NCBI GenBank assembly: GCA_947652115.1
Contig: OX393567.1
Location: 1,886,114-1,950,113, forward strand
DNA length: 64,000 nt
Direction: 5' to 3'
From: Blastomussa wellsi
Taxonomy: Eukaryota > Cnidaria > Anthozoa > Scleractinia > Plerogyridae
Below are positions 12,721-23,896 of the stretch, piece by piece. Below the pieces are notes generated by a model. It was not told the DNA's origin. It made no database searches and was given only the letters and a program-made list of their open reading frames with translations. The first letter of the stretch is position 1. Each line of letters starts with the position of its first letter. Made by a program: the position numbers and the translations under genes.

Positions 12721-13374
12721 GCGAGTGACCAGGACAACAGTTTTTGCCGCTCCAACCATACGGGAAGTGCGGCTTGTCTTTCTTACTATATGTTGCACGT
12801 ATCTATTATGTTAGAGCTGTTTTCAGTCGAGTGTCAAACTTAATTTTTTATGTTAAGGAATTACTTCGTTCATAATTGCTTGGTCCTCCACAACAATTAT
12901 CAGTGTGCCAGCTTATCAGTGTTTAAGTTGCCGATGTGGTCGTTCATCCTGCAGATAAACGATGACTGCTGTAACCTTAGAATAGGTTACAAGGCGATGA
13001 CTGTTGAGGCGTTTGGAACACAGGTGCCAGTTTGTGTATTTTCCATATGAACGTAGTGTAATGATTATAAAACAAGAATTTAAAGAATTTAAGTTACAGT
13101 TAATGAATTAGATATTTTTCTTTGATTACACAATCTCGTTTTACTTTTTCTTTCTGATTACGTAATATTAGCAACTTGCGTCATCAGGCGTAGCCGCGCC
13201 TGTTTTGGAAGCTGCCCACATTACATGATTACGACTCTGAAAAAGAGCCGAAATATTGTATAACTCCATCTAGTTTTCATCTTGTAATAAAGCAAAACTT
13301 GATTGTTTTCTTTGATTACACTACTCGTTCTCAATGTACCTTTAGCCTTTATTCAAAACTGCCCATGGCTGGAT

Positions 13375-14377
13375 TTGAATAACCCGGGGGGGGGGGGGTA
13401 CTCCTCGGAATTCTTGGTGGGGGTGTGCCGCCCGGGTCTTCAAATCCCGACCCTATTTCAGACCTAAACATGCCATTTTCCACACCCGTTTTCAGACCTG
13501 ACCTCTAAAATTCATACCCGTTTTCAGACCTGAACTTGAAAATATACACCCGTTTTCAGACATGGCTTTATAAAATCGTTACATTATTATAGCATCCGAG
13601 TGAAATCACAACAAAGTATATTACGTTAAAGCATAATATTTTTTATTAGGAAGTATAAAGCACTGAGAATTGCATCAGGCACAAAATTCTAGAATAATTC
13701 AAGCTTTAAATTGTGCCGTCATGAAAACAGTTTGCACATATACTAATCAATCTAACGGGAACAGAATAACAGAACAGAACAATAATATAAAAAAACGTAC
13801 TCGAAAGGAATGAAAATACATTGACTCGTTATTATACAATATAAGGCCTATTAACATTGAACATAAATCTATCTCTTTTGTATCAATTTAAATGAAAAAC
13901 AAAAAATCATTTGAAGTTCCTGATAACTCCAAGAACCTGTGCAAACAGGAAACACTTTCTTTGTAGATTAAAATCCATCACGAGTTGTCACAAATAAAAC
14001 GTTACAGTTACCGCATTTTCATAATGGCGGCTTTGTGTGTGGTAGGTGATCCCGGTAGGTGATTAAGGCATAATTATGCATCAGTGCCGAACGGAAGTTG
14101 ACGCAAGGAGTAAAATTAAGCTGGGATGATATAGTTTATCTATTTCTTTTTGTCGCTATCAGTTAGTCGTTCCAGTTACGTACTGAGAAGAAAAATATGT
14201 TTGTAAGCTTTCGTAAATGTTCCCGGCCCCCAAAACCCGACCCGATTTCAGACCATAATTGTCAAAATCTACACCCGTTTTCAGACCAAAACGGCTCAAA
14301 AACCATACCCTTTGGGGCGGCACATACCTATATACCTTATATAGGGGAGTACCCCCCCCCCCCCCCGGGTTGAATAA
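13375..14377. mobile_element. Non-autonomous hAT-like DNA transposon with 8-bp target duplication
   Basis: The element proper spans 13383-14369 (987 bp). It begins CCCGGG plus a G run and TACTCC, and ends with the inverse (GGAGTAC, C run, CCCGGG). The subterminal parts also pair (GTGCCGCC near both ends). Direct copies of TTGAATAA flank it exactly at 13375-13382 and 14370-14377. Eight-bp duplications are typical of the hAT superfamily. The flanking subterminal zones repeat the phrase CACCCGTTTTCAGACC several times, perhaps as transposase binding sites. No transposase frame is present. Confidence 0.85.
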
Positions 14378-14565
14378 TTAGTCAAAGCGAATAGTTGCCT
14401 TTCGGTGACGCTTTTCGTGACGTACCGATTTCTATTACTCCGCCAACTAGCCAATAAGAATACGAGTTTGATCATTATCATTGATCAATATCATTGAATA
14501 TTTTGTTGAGTTTGACGTCGGCGCATGCATCCATTTTCACCGGTTCACTGTCGTGTTCTTCAGCG

Positions 14566-17043
14566 ATGCCAACAGAAAGCACAAGCGTATGTCCTCATAG
14601 AAAGTACATGGACGAACCAGGAATTGTGTGGCGGGAAGGAAAACCTGACTTTACCAAGGTTAACAAAGCTTACTTAGAGGGAAGGACACGAACGCACAAG
14701 GAGGGCTCACTCGAGAAGATTGTAGAGGAATTAGTGAAGACCTGGGAAATGGAAGCGTCGCATAAACCTCGAATTGAGGTAGTCAAACCGCTCGTCTTTC
14801 TTCAAGGGTGACACAAAATTCGGATACCCCATTTCCAAATCAGCAGCGTGTCGAATAAGGAGGCAAAATCCGAGTAAAATTTGCATGACAAACGTTTTCG
14901 TACAAAACTTTCTAACAACAACGATTAAGATGCAATCTTACAAACGGAAGATGTAAAATGTCGACCTAAAATTCGCCTTCGAATTGAGAGGAAAGTACAG
15001 TGGAAGTAAAGATAGCAAAACTTCGCAATATTTCAAAACTTTACTCAGTGAGTTCATTTTTATCTATGGCTAAAATAATCTCAGTTCGTTTTGCTATGCA
15101 AAACTTTTATATTATGCAAATTTATACATGTCTGGAGCGTTTTGGGGTAACCCTCATAAAAAAAACTAACCTCAACACAAGCCCTGGCCCTGACATCAAT
15201 CCTAAGCAGAGATAACCCCCTAACTGACAATGAAACTTAAGGCTTGAGCTTATTTCGATCTGCAGACTGCAAATTTCGTTTGTAGATGAAGGACGTCTGT
15301 GTCACCATTTAAATGAAAGCTATATTGAGCAGTATACTTTCATGTGATACTGTTAATTAAGATGCACAAGTCGATTCTACCTTCAGTTAAACAAGAAGTT
15401 CCACTATGAAAGGTATAGCACCTATTTGTACTCTTGCACTCCTCGTATGTTGTAAAGTCAAGCGTCCTGCAAACTAAGCACGAGCATAGTGGCCAATCAA
15501 GCCGGAGCTTATCTCCGGTTTCCTTAGCATGAAGCGACAGAGAGTATTTCTACTCCACCCTGGATGGGATGCTAGTCCATCGCAGGGTTACCCCCCTCAG
15601 TAAATTCACCGGTACCCATTTATACACCTGGGTGAAGAGAGGCACTGCGAGAGTAAAGTGCCTTGCCCAAGAACACCGTGAACGCAGTGCCCAGGCCAGG
15701 GCTCGAACGATCCAGAGTCCAGCGCACTAAACCTTCAGGCCACCACGTCTGTACAAAAATAAGATATAGCTTGCTAATGTTTTACACAGCATTCTCAGTA
15801 AATATCTTTAAAAAAGCGCGGGTTACTTATCAGCGTTTTACACTTTGATGGTTGACTGACAACTGGGTGTGAGAATGGCTTGGCCACGCCCCTTTTATAC
15901 CGGAACTTCTTGTTTACGTCTGTGGATGAAACCTTCGCGTGTGACAATTTAAGCTTTGGGGCAGTACTTTAGGTCTGTGGATGAAGTCATAGTGAAACAG
16001 CCCATCCAAATTAAAGTCTATTAATTAAAACACTGATATGTGACCACCCTAATGCTTCATAAACTACTAAGTCTGCTATTCCGTGTCTTCCCTAAAGGAC
16101 TGGCAGAGTGTTGATAGAGAAGCATTTACCATACGCGCAAACAACCAGCGTTCGTTCAATTTAAAGGAAGTTATTGAGGAGGGAAACTACAATATTCTGA
16201 TGCAGAATCAACCGCTGTATAAAAGTGAGACTCACACGTTTGAATCATCGCATAACTTATTCAGGTCTGCGTTCAACGAGGGGTTTCCATGGGAACTGAT
16301 AGAAGTCTTCTCAGGTAATGTCAGCAAAAGTATCCTTTTGGTTTTTGTGGGCGGAATGCTTCGAAAACAGCGATCACGAAATTTTGAGCGCGCGAACACT
16401 GGGGAGAGCAAAAAAAAAGGGGAGAGGGAGGGGAGGAGATTTCGCGATTGCTGTTTTCGAAGTATTCCCCGCACAAAAACCGCCTGCTTTGCAGGCTAAC
16501 GTATCCTCTGATCTGTCTTCTGGAGAACCTTGATGTAGACTTCTGGAATTATGCGCATCGATCGCCACGACGGCAAAGTTGTATTTACAAGTAAAATAAA
16601 TAGATTTATAAAATGAAAAACAGAATGAAGGGCAAATGTGCCTTATTCGCGTGGAGGCCATATTGGCCATAGCCAATAGATTTTGTACCCGGAGCCTCGA
16701 GTTGAAATGTTCGGGAACGAGTTTCCGCGTGGCAAGACAAAAGTTTTCATTCCCTTGGGACTCAACATGGCCGCCGTGTGATTAAGGCCCATTCGTTAGG
16801 AATTTATAAACGCTTTGATTAAGGTTGTGGCTATTTTGTCCCCTAGGTCCCCCACGAGTAGCTTTTTCGTGGCGCCACTGGGCTCACTGGACTGGCCCCT
16901 ATAAAGGAAGGGCCCCGACGGGCGAATTGCTGGAAATGTATGGAATGGCAGTGGCGGAGGTGGACGAAAACTTGAAAATCAAGTCAATCGATGTTCATTA
17001 TGATCCGAATCAACTCCTGATGAAGTTAGAAGGAAAGGTGTGA
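14566..17043 (+). CDS. Pathogen-related protein-like (NTF2/SnoaL-like fold), complete
   Basis: Exons 14566-14778, 16098-16314 and 16847-17043 join in phase to give 208 residues, and AATAAA follows at 17212-17217. The protein resembles the plant pathogen-related protein family along its length. Shared features include a KYMDEPG..VWREG..PDF N-terminal region, EGSLEKIVEELVKTWEMEAS, the LKEVIEEGNYNILMQ helix region, and the C-terminal FSWRHWAHWTGPYKGRAPTG then LLEMYGMAVAEVDENLKIKS. No signal peptide or membrane segment is seen, so it is probably cytosolic. The biochemical role is unknown; the plant proteins are named for infection-induced expression, and the fold (SnoaL/NTF2-like cone) often binds small hydrophobic ligands. 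The first ATG follows only a TTG in frame, which supports this start. Intron 1 carries a SINE. Confidence 0.82.
15492..15751 (-). repeat. tRNA-derived SINE in intron 1 of the PRP-like gene
   Basis: Shares a long collinear sequence with 46521-46794: GCCGGAGCTTATCTCCGGTT, CTTAGCATGAAGCGAC, the GGATGGGATGCTAG block, CACCTGGGTGAAGAGAGGCA and GGCTCGAAC. Read on the minus strand, the head has tRNA-like A- and B-box sequences (GTTCGAGCC). Other members of the family lie at about 35291-35515, 40511-40690 and 58473-59600. Confidence 0.75.
16341..16480. repeat. Foldback MITE in intron 2 of the PRP-like gene
   Basis: GTTTTTGTGGGCGGAATGCT and its complement near 16461-16480 (GTATTCCCCGCACAAAAAC) are the ends, and the inner arms TTCGAAAACAGCGATC and GATTGCTGTTTTCGAA also pair. 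Short frames across it are products of the palindrome. Confidence 0.65.
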
Positions 17044-19097
17044 ATAATGAATCTGACGACGAGTTACTGTATTGTATTTTCATAACCTAGAGAAATTAGC
17101 CTGAGTAGCTGGCGGGATTCGCGGCGAAGTGAATTTGTTTTTGGGAAGCCGTCACTCATGGAATACGATCGGCCGCGCATTTGTTTTGAAATCATTAATT
17201 TTTTTTGTTTAAATAAAATTGTAGGCTTTGGACTACAGTCCTTGAGTGTCAACTAAAACACTTAGACTAATCGGGCTTGTTTTCTGTGCGGCTCGTGACT
17301 ATTGGCTCATAGTAAAGTGAGTAATTAATTTTGGATAGTTGTAGCACACGCGATAGAGTTTCGTTAGGGCTTCATCGACCTTTAAAACATTTTAACTTTT
17401 TTTAGTTTAGCTTTTTGAATGCGCAACGGGCTGCTAGAAAACTTCAGAAATGTATTTTAGTTTTTAAACTGATTTTACAAATAATACCAAACGATGATCC
17501 TCCACAATAATTCTATTACAAATTCTCATAGTTGGTGCTTTGCTTCGTTTATAAGTCCACGAAAACGAATCAAATTTGCATGGCTACTGAGGAGATGCTG
17601 TAAACGGGTCGATACTAATTACAGCCAAGAGGCTATTAGAACTAAATTTGCAATGAGTAGAACAAAAAACAAGCACAGTCATAGTTGCGTACGAGTCATT
17701 TTATTTGCATTGTTCAGGGCATTATACGTATTGTAGCAGCTCAAATAATTCTTCTCCTTGTTACAGCTGAATGCATTGAAGACTGAACAGAGAAGAACGT
17801 GTCTCGAGACTATTTCGCTGACTAAACAGTTTCTAAACAGTCTGTCATGAACTCGAGCCGCAATACAGTAACTATGATCCTTATAAACATTGCAGATAAA
17901 AGAAACTTGATGCAGTTTTAAACTAAATTGGAATTAAAGAACTCAAATTCATTACGATTTCAATTATAACTGTCTCCTCTCGGATCTCGTGTTTCGTATA
18001 TATAGTTTTAAATAAAAATAAATTATACCTTTTGTTATTATTATTTTTAGTCCAAGAATTTGCAAATTCTCGAATGTTACTTGTTCAAACTGTTTTTATT
18101 CTCTGGTGACTCATCAGGCCGGAGCTTATCCCTACATATTCTTATTTTAATTATTTTCATTTCTGCTGTAAGAATTATGTTTAATTTCAATTCTGTTTAT
18201 AGTGTAAATAAATAATTGAATTGAACTGAGTTTCCTTACACAAGGAATATTTCTATTCTCATGCACTTGGATAGGTTGCTAGTTCATCAAATCCTTATCC
18301 CATAGCATTATTTTTAACAGCGCACTAACCATTAAGCTACCACAGTAATTGCACTTTAGGGAAAATTGCTACGAAGATTCACCATTTTACAATACCATTG
18401 GCGTAAGAAGGTTCCAATGAGCTGCAGTTTTAAGAGCAAAAAATTAGTGTTCGGTAGCTCAACGAACTGGAACAAGGCTAAACATGGCCTAATTCGTGTA
18501 ATCTTCTCATACTTCTTCAAGCGGAAAGGGTTGAGATCAGCTTGGTGGCGCACTCACGCAGGCTAGGTCAACAGAACCTCCAGAAGCAGTGCATGTTTCG
18601 CGGAGAACTGAGTCCGCGCGAGGTCGTTGACCTGGGAAATTGCTAAGCAACGCGACGTCGCAATTCCCATCATACCTGCTGATTTCGTCACCAACGTCGC
18701 TAAGCAACATGACGTGTCCTATACTTATGTCATAATAGGCCATTTCCGAGTTCCCTTGACCCTCTATTTCAAAGCGAGTCTAAGTGCGAAAGTTTTGTGA
18801 TGGTAATTAGTTTTGCTTTCCATATGAATGAAAACTCATTTTCATTACAAAGACTTTGCACTTAGACTCGCCTTGAAATAGAGGCACAATAGCCGATTCC
18901 CGGAGTATTCGTCAATAGTCTTGCCAAGTTTTAATTGGTTAATAACTTTCGCCAACTCCTCGACGAAGATTTTACATACAAGGCATTTTTTCCCCTTACT
19001 GTACGACGCAAATTTGCTGGGAAACATTTACTTCTTTAAAATATATATTGACGAGCTACAAAGATAAAAAACAGTTTGAACAAGCATTTTTTTCAGT
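17044..19097. other. Intergenic region between the PRP-like and GPX genes
   Basis: The first 180 bases hold the probable 3' UTR of the PRP-like gene. The last few hundred bases, read on the minus strand, are the probable 3' UTR of the peroxidase gene and include the inverted repeat at 18761-18884. No frame in between shows splice-bounded coding character or recognisable protein similarity. Confidence 0.5.
18761..18884. repeat. Foldback MITE with CCTCTATTTCAAGGCGAGTC ends
   Basis: Arms CCTCTATTTCAAAGCGAGTC plus TAAGTGCGAAAG and the complement of CTTTGCACTTAGACTCGCCT plus TGAAATAGAGG enclose a short AT-rich centre. I recognise this as a common intergenic element of anthozoans. It sits 210 bp downstream of the peroxidase stop codon, possibly in the transcribed 3' UTR. 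Confidence 0.75.
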
Positions 19098-21112
19098 TTA
19101 GTTTCCTTTGCCATAGATTGTATTCTTCCGTTTTCGCTTTCTTTCCTCTTGGCAGACGGTCATTAGCTCTTTTATATCATCCCGTATATCTTGAGGCTGG
19201 TAAGGTGCTGTGTATCGAGCCTTCGGTTGCCCATTGTGATCTATCAGCACCTTTTCGAAGTTCCAGTTGATGTCGTTGTTTCGTACAGGTGACCACCTGA
19301 TATTACTCAACTCATCTATGAATCCGTCTGGAGTAGGACATCGGGACTGAAAAGAATCAATTAAAACACCAAAGACGGTTGGATAGATAGACAATTTAGG
19401 CAAGTAGGTAGGTAGGCAGGCAGGTACTATTTACCGGTAGCTAGATGAGTCTGGGAAGGAGGGAGAAATTCGTCGAAGTGTTTTCCAATTTGGTCAGGCG
19501 TTTTTGCGGTTCTTCTGATTGGAAAATCTGTAAAATTCTGAACATTCCGAATGGAAATTCGTGTTCCATCCACCGTCTTGTATTGTACCTCGATTTTTGT
19601 TTGTTTGGCAAAAATAAAAAAAATAAAAAAAAATCATTTACTCCAGGTCCCAGCTTAGACGGCGGCCACGAAGACGAAGCCAAACTTCTCGATATCATCT
19701 GGGGAAGGGGGGTCGTCTGATCCTTCGAGGAAGCTTCAAATGGCACATGCTCGTTCACTTCAAACGAAAATTGTCAGCCGAAATTTTAAAAGTTTTTCTA
19801 AATGAAACGTCTGCAAAGCGCCTGTTATCAGGAGCTGTGACTGAAAAAGTTCACACATGAAAGGATTCAACCCAGTTTTGCCGGATTCTCTTTTTCTTGT
19901 CCAACTCGTAGCAAGATTGTGTAAAAATTAAATCACAGTTTGAGTCGCCCTGTTAAGCTATTAAAAACGATCGATCAATATTGTCGCTTGCAACCGACAT
20001 TTAAAACAGCTAAACAGGCTTTGAAGAAAATCTGAATAAATTCGAGTGTGCTTCGTGTGCTTACAACAGGTACACAAAAAAGAGAAAACTTCTTGCGACA
20101 ATATCTACTGTATTGTTTACTCGGGATTGCGCCTATGCAGGGAGAAAACTAATGCACGACTGCTTTCGCGCATGATGTGCCGTAATCCTATTTGATTTTT
20201 GTGGGTGTATTTTAATATAACAAAGCTCGCTAAAATACAGACGACATGCACGCATACAAAATTAAACACACACATGGGGGCCGGTCGCACTAGGCCGAAT
20301 TTTTGTTTACTTGAACCATGATGTTGAAACGTGGGCGCGACATCTGTGCAGGCAATGCCGTATATAAATTTCTTGATGGTTTTAGTATTTTGCGTCTGAC
20401 TTCGATCGAGCTTTTAAAAAGCGCAACATTCATCGTTTAGTTGGCGCTGTAAGTAGATGACACGATAGGCGAACGGCAATCTTAATGGATGGTTCTTGTG
20501 ACCGTTGGATAATGGCTGTTTGTAACAGCTGCTTCGAAAGTAGGAATGATATGCAAATTAGTTGGTCCCACTCAGATCTCAGATTTAGAGATAAATAAAA
20601 AATATATATATATATTTAAAAACTAAAAACCAAAGACAAAAGATTGAGCTTACCTTGAAGAACGTGTAAATTTCGTTCTCGTTTTTGCCATTTACGTCTC
20701 TCTTCTCGAACAGAGGAAAGTTCGGCACGAAGCCGTGTCCAGGGCGAACATACTTCAAGCCGTTCGTGATCTCGTATTTATTTTCTCCTGGTTCTTGGTA
20801 ACCGAACTGGTTACATGGGAATCCAACAATTCGTAGGCCACAGGATTCTGGATTTTCTAGTTCTTTTTGTAACGCATTCAATTCTAAGTATTGATACGTG
20901 TAACCTCAGAAGGTCGCTACATTCACTGCCAGCACAACATGGCCGGAAAATTCGCTCATCGATACTGTTTTCCCGTCTAAATCTTTCGTGCTGAAGTCGT
21001 GAAATGACTCAGCGCCATTTCCGTGGCAAAAGGAACGCGATACGCGTCTTTTAGAACCATGTAACCCGCCTATGAACAGGCAGAGAGCAGCAAAGACCGC
21101 CCTGGCGACCAT
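19098..21112 (-). CDS. Secreted selenocysteine glutathione peroxidase (GPX3-like)
   Basis: Reduces hydrogen peroxide and organic hydroperoxides with glutathione. Exons 20654-21112 and 19098-19346 (minus) join in phase 0 to encode 235 residues if the in-frame TGA at 20908-20910 is read as selenocysteine; the text around it is [18 protein letters not shown]. This is exactly the family's Sec position. The rest of the catalytic tetrad is visible: Gln in [15 protein letters not shown], and Trp and Asn in [32 protein letters not shown] is also diagnostic. Residues 1-20 ([20 protein letters not shown]) form a signal peptide, pointing to a secreted GPX3/5/6-type enzyme. The C-terminal tail is extended and basic (EERKRKRK). 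I did not find a convincing SECIS element by eye in the roughly 600 bases after the stop. The length agrees with human GPX3 (about 226 aa). Confidence 0.92.
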
Positions 21113-22370
21113 GGCGCGTCTTCACAGTCGACCCTTGAGGCAAGGAGTATATTTTTATGCAAATCATTTTGCGATCAATCGTCTGCCGCACCTGCCTCGA
21201 AAGCTTTGTTTAAAAAAAGAACATTATCTTTTCATTCAGTCTCTCTCATCGGACGCTTGGGGCATTCACTAACCGACAAGGCATTACTTTTCTTCTAAGT
21301 GGTGCTGGTGAAAAATCCTCAAAAATGTTTCGAAAATTCTCTTAGAAATGTTTGGGTTTTTAAATATCAAAAAATTAATTTTAACAAAATTTGTAATTAC
21401 GGATGGAAAAAACATAATTAGCAGCATATATCAATTCGAGCCTATAATTTGACAGTAATTTAAGGTAATTGTCCCCGCAGGGTTCGGGCCTTTTGTTGGA
21501 AAATTTCTCGATTTGGAAAAACAAGGCGCTCGTGGTGATCTCGGCTAATTTTTCAGTAGGCGCACAAGGGGATTTTGGGTAGTACACCAAATAAAGAATT
21601 AACAAATAAAATAGATAGATACACCTACCATGAATACATTCATAAGGCAAAATATTGGTAGGGGTGTTACTTTAAAAAACTTTATATCAGGAACATTTGA
21701 AAGCCAATTCCGTACAGATGTACCGGAGAATAATGGGAGTGTAGACGCGGCTTGAATGTCCAAGTTTTCTGCTCGAGACTGAGAACTCAAAGAAATTTGA
21801 TTTCACCCCTCAGTGATTTGTCATAACCTTTTATGTGTCATATCTGACTTCGATTTTCTATTTTCAGCTTCCATTGAAAGTTATTAGCTTTTAAAAGCGA
21901 AAAATTTGTCATTCTAGAATTGAAAGTCGTCAATCTTTCCTTCAAAAGCTTATTAAAAATTTGCGATACATCTAAGTTACCTTCCTGCCGTTTCATCTCG
22001 ATCATGAAATTCTCTATCCGCGCGGAATTGGTGGACCCAAAATTGTCTGTTTTTATGCTTCTGAAGGCTTCCCGAAAAAACATGAGTGAACTGATTAATG
22101 CAAAAACTACAATTTTGGTTATTCAGCTGTGACACTGCACGCTGAAAAGTACAATACGGCAACGCCTTGTACTTTTGTCGATCATATGTATCTCAGTTAC
22201 ATAAAATGAGAAGCAATGATTTTTTCTCGCCTCACTGCCACTCATTGATACTTCATGTCTTTTGATACTGCACTCATCTGCTCGAACTCGGGGTACTCGG
22301 CAACTATGTGAAAAAAAACACATGTCTGTTCTTTCTTTATGGATTTACATTTCGTTGCGAAATATACTTT

Positions 22371-22470
22371 AACATAGAATTGGCATCAACAAGAACTCGG
22401 AAAAAATCCGAGTCCCAGATGGGATTCGGTTTTTTTTTTTCAGAGTTCTTGTTTATGCCCATTCTATGTT
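22371..22470. repeat. 100-bp foldback element
   Basis: AACATAGAATTGGCATCAAC and AAGAACTC pair with GAGTTCTTGTTTATGCCCAT and TCTATGTT. The sequence GAAATATACTTT occurs on both sides (22359-22370 and about 22495-22506), close to but not abutting the right end. Non-coding MITE. Confidence 0.65.
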
Positions 22471-23369
22471 GATTTATTTCTTCATTGCTCTCTTGAAATA
22501 TACTTTGGTTTGCATAAATCTAAAACTTTTTCATCAGATTAATTCAGGTCATGCGAAGACAATCTGACCTGTTTAAAAACAAAGACATATTATAGTATAT
22601 TTTTTTCAACAAATAAGTACGGACGGCGTTTGTGTCACATTATTTGAATCAAGACGAACTGGGGTTTAATTTCGTCTGCAACGCAGGTTACGAATTGTCG
22701 GTTACAGTCGTCGCATTTCGTGAATATTTTTTTTCATAAATGCATACTCATAATACGATCTTAAGCGGTTTTCGATTGATTTCGTCGTAAAATTATTCAA
22801 AACTGACTGCCCAACATCTAAACACTGACAACATTCAGCCAGACACCTTTGATTCAATTTAAAACTAAGAATATTTTACATTGTCCCCAGCTCGAAAACG
22901 CGATATAGTTGCATATATTATTTGTGTTTCGAGTGAGACTTCTCAGTCTAAAAATCACTTGACATCATCATCATATCCTTTATTTAACCACGATAAGGTT
23001 TACGAATTTAAGGTCCCGTTTAGGCCTTAGATATATAAGTATTATTTTTGGTATTTTGGTATCTTTAGAGGTTAATAAAAGCTTTAGCCAAGTCCATATT
23101 GATCGCATTTAGGGGTTAAATTCAAAATTGGCAGCTCGGTAAATTCCCACGACTAGCCACCTCCACTACAGAGGGGGGTGAATAGGGGTACGCGAATCCG
23201 CCAATCCGTGCTACTTTTTGGCCAAATCCGTCAATCCGCCACTATTTTCGTTGAAATCCGCGTCCACATTCCTAAAAAACTTTCTGTGCAACAGTTTCAC
23301 TGAAAGGACGGTAGGTGTTGGTAGGTTTTCTTGAGGTGGTCAGCGTCAGCAAGGCAGACCATGGTAGGT

Positions 23370-23580
23370 ACGTTGTGTATGGGGAAAGTATTTTGTACCC
23401 AATGTATTATTATATCATCAATCATGAAACCTTACCCTAACCCTAATCCATATAATCTGTTATGTAGTCTAAAGCGATTTATATATCCCATAATCTTTTA
23501 TGTCGTCTAAAGCGATTTAAATATATCTATATATTTTGGGTACATAAATGGCTACATAATAATTTCCCCATACATCACGT
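23370..23580. repeat. AT-rich inverted-repeat element
   Basis: Ends ACGTTGTGTATGGGGAAA and TTTCCCCATACATCACGT are inverted. The inner part holds two tandem copies of a block ending GTCTAAAGCGATTTA and inverted TTTGTACCCAA/TTGGGTACA-like sequences. Likely a MITE; no coding capacity. Confidence 0.6.
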
Positions 23581-23752
23581 AACTACGCAGACCATGATAC
23601 ATCGACGGCATAATTTTAGTCCAAACGTGCGAAGTTACTAGCTTATAGCAAAAACTGGAAGCAAAATTATGAAAGTGGAAAATGAGAGGTAAATAAACAT
23701 AAAACAATCTACCTCAAGTATAAATCTTAACCTTAAATGTTCAGGGGTTTCC

Positions 23753-23896
23753 TTAAAAATTGCCAAAATGCTCACATTCCCTCGTTTTTTCTGCAGTGTC
23801 GATCAAGCGGGTTGGGGATGGGGAACCCTCCGGTGGGCTAGCATTCCAGCCAGGATCGTAGTGGAAATACTCTTTAATCACTTCGTGCTGAGCAAA
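23753..23896 (-). other. Orphan candidate 3'-terminal exon
   Basis: On the minus strand a good acceptor (TGTGCTTATCCCAG) precedes 47 codons and a stop: FAQHEVIKEYFHYDPGWNAS, then PPEGSPSPTRLIDTAEKTRE and CEHFGNF. The composition looks protein-like and unlike the surrounding DNA, but no partner exon was found on the minus strand within several kb upstream. It could be the last exon of a gene with a very long intron, or a relic. I do not recognise the family. Confidence 0.25.

Noticed and set aside
16083..16676. Several overlapping frames on both strands around the PRP-like exon 2
   Set aside because: Only the part up to 16314 is coding; the rest comes from the foldback MITE at 16341-16480, whose palindrome yields mirrored frames.
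20908..20910. TGA considered as a disabling mutation (pseudogene) in the peroxidase
   Set aside because: It falls exactly at the family's selenocysteine position. The rest of the gene is intact with proper splice sites and catalytic residues.
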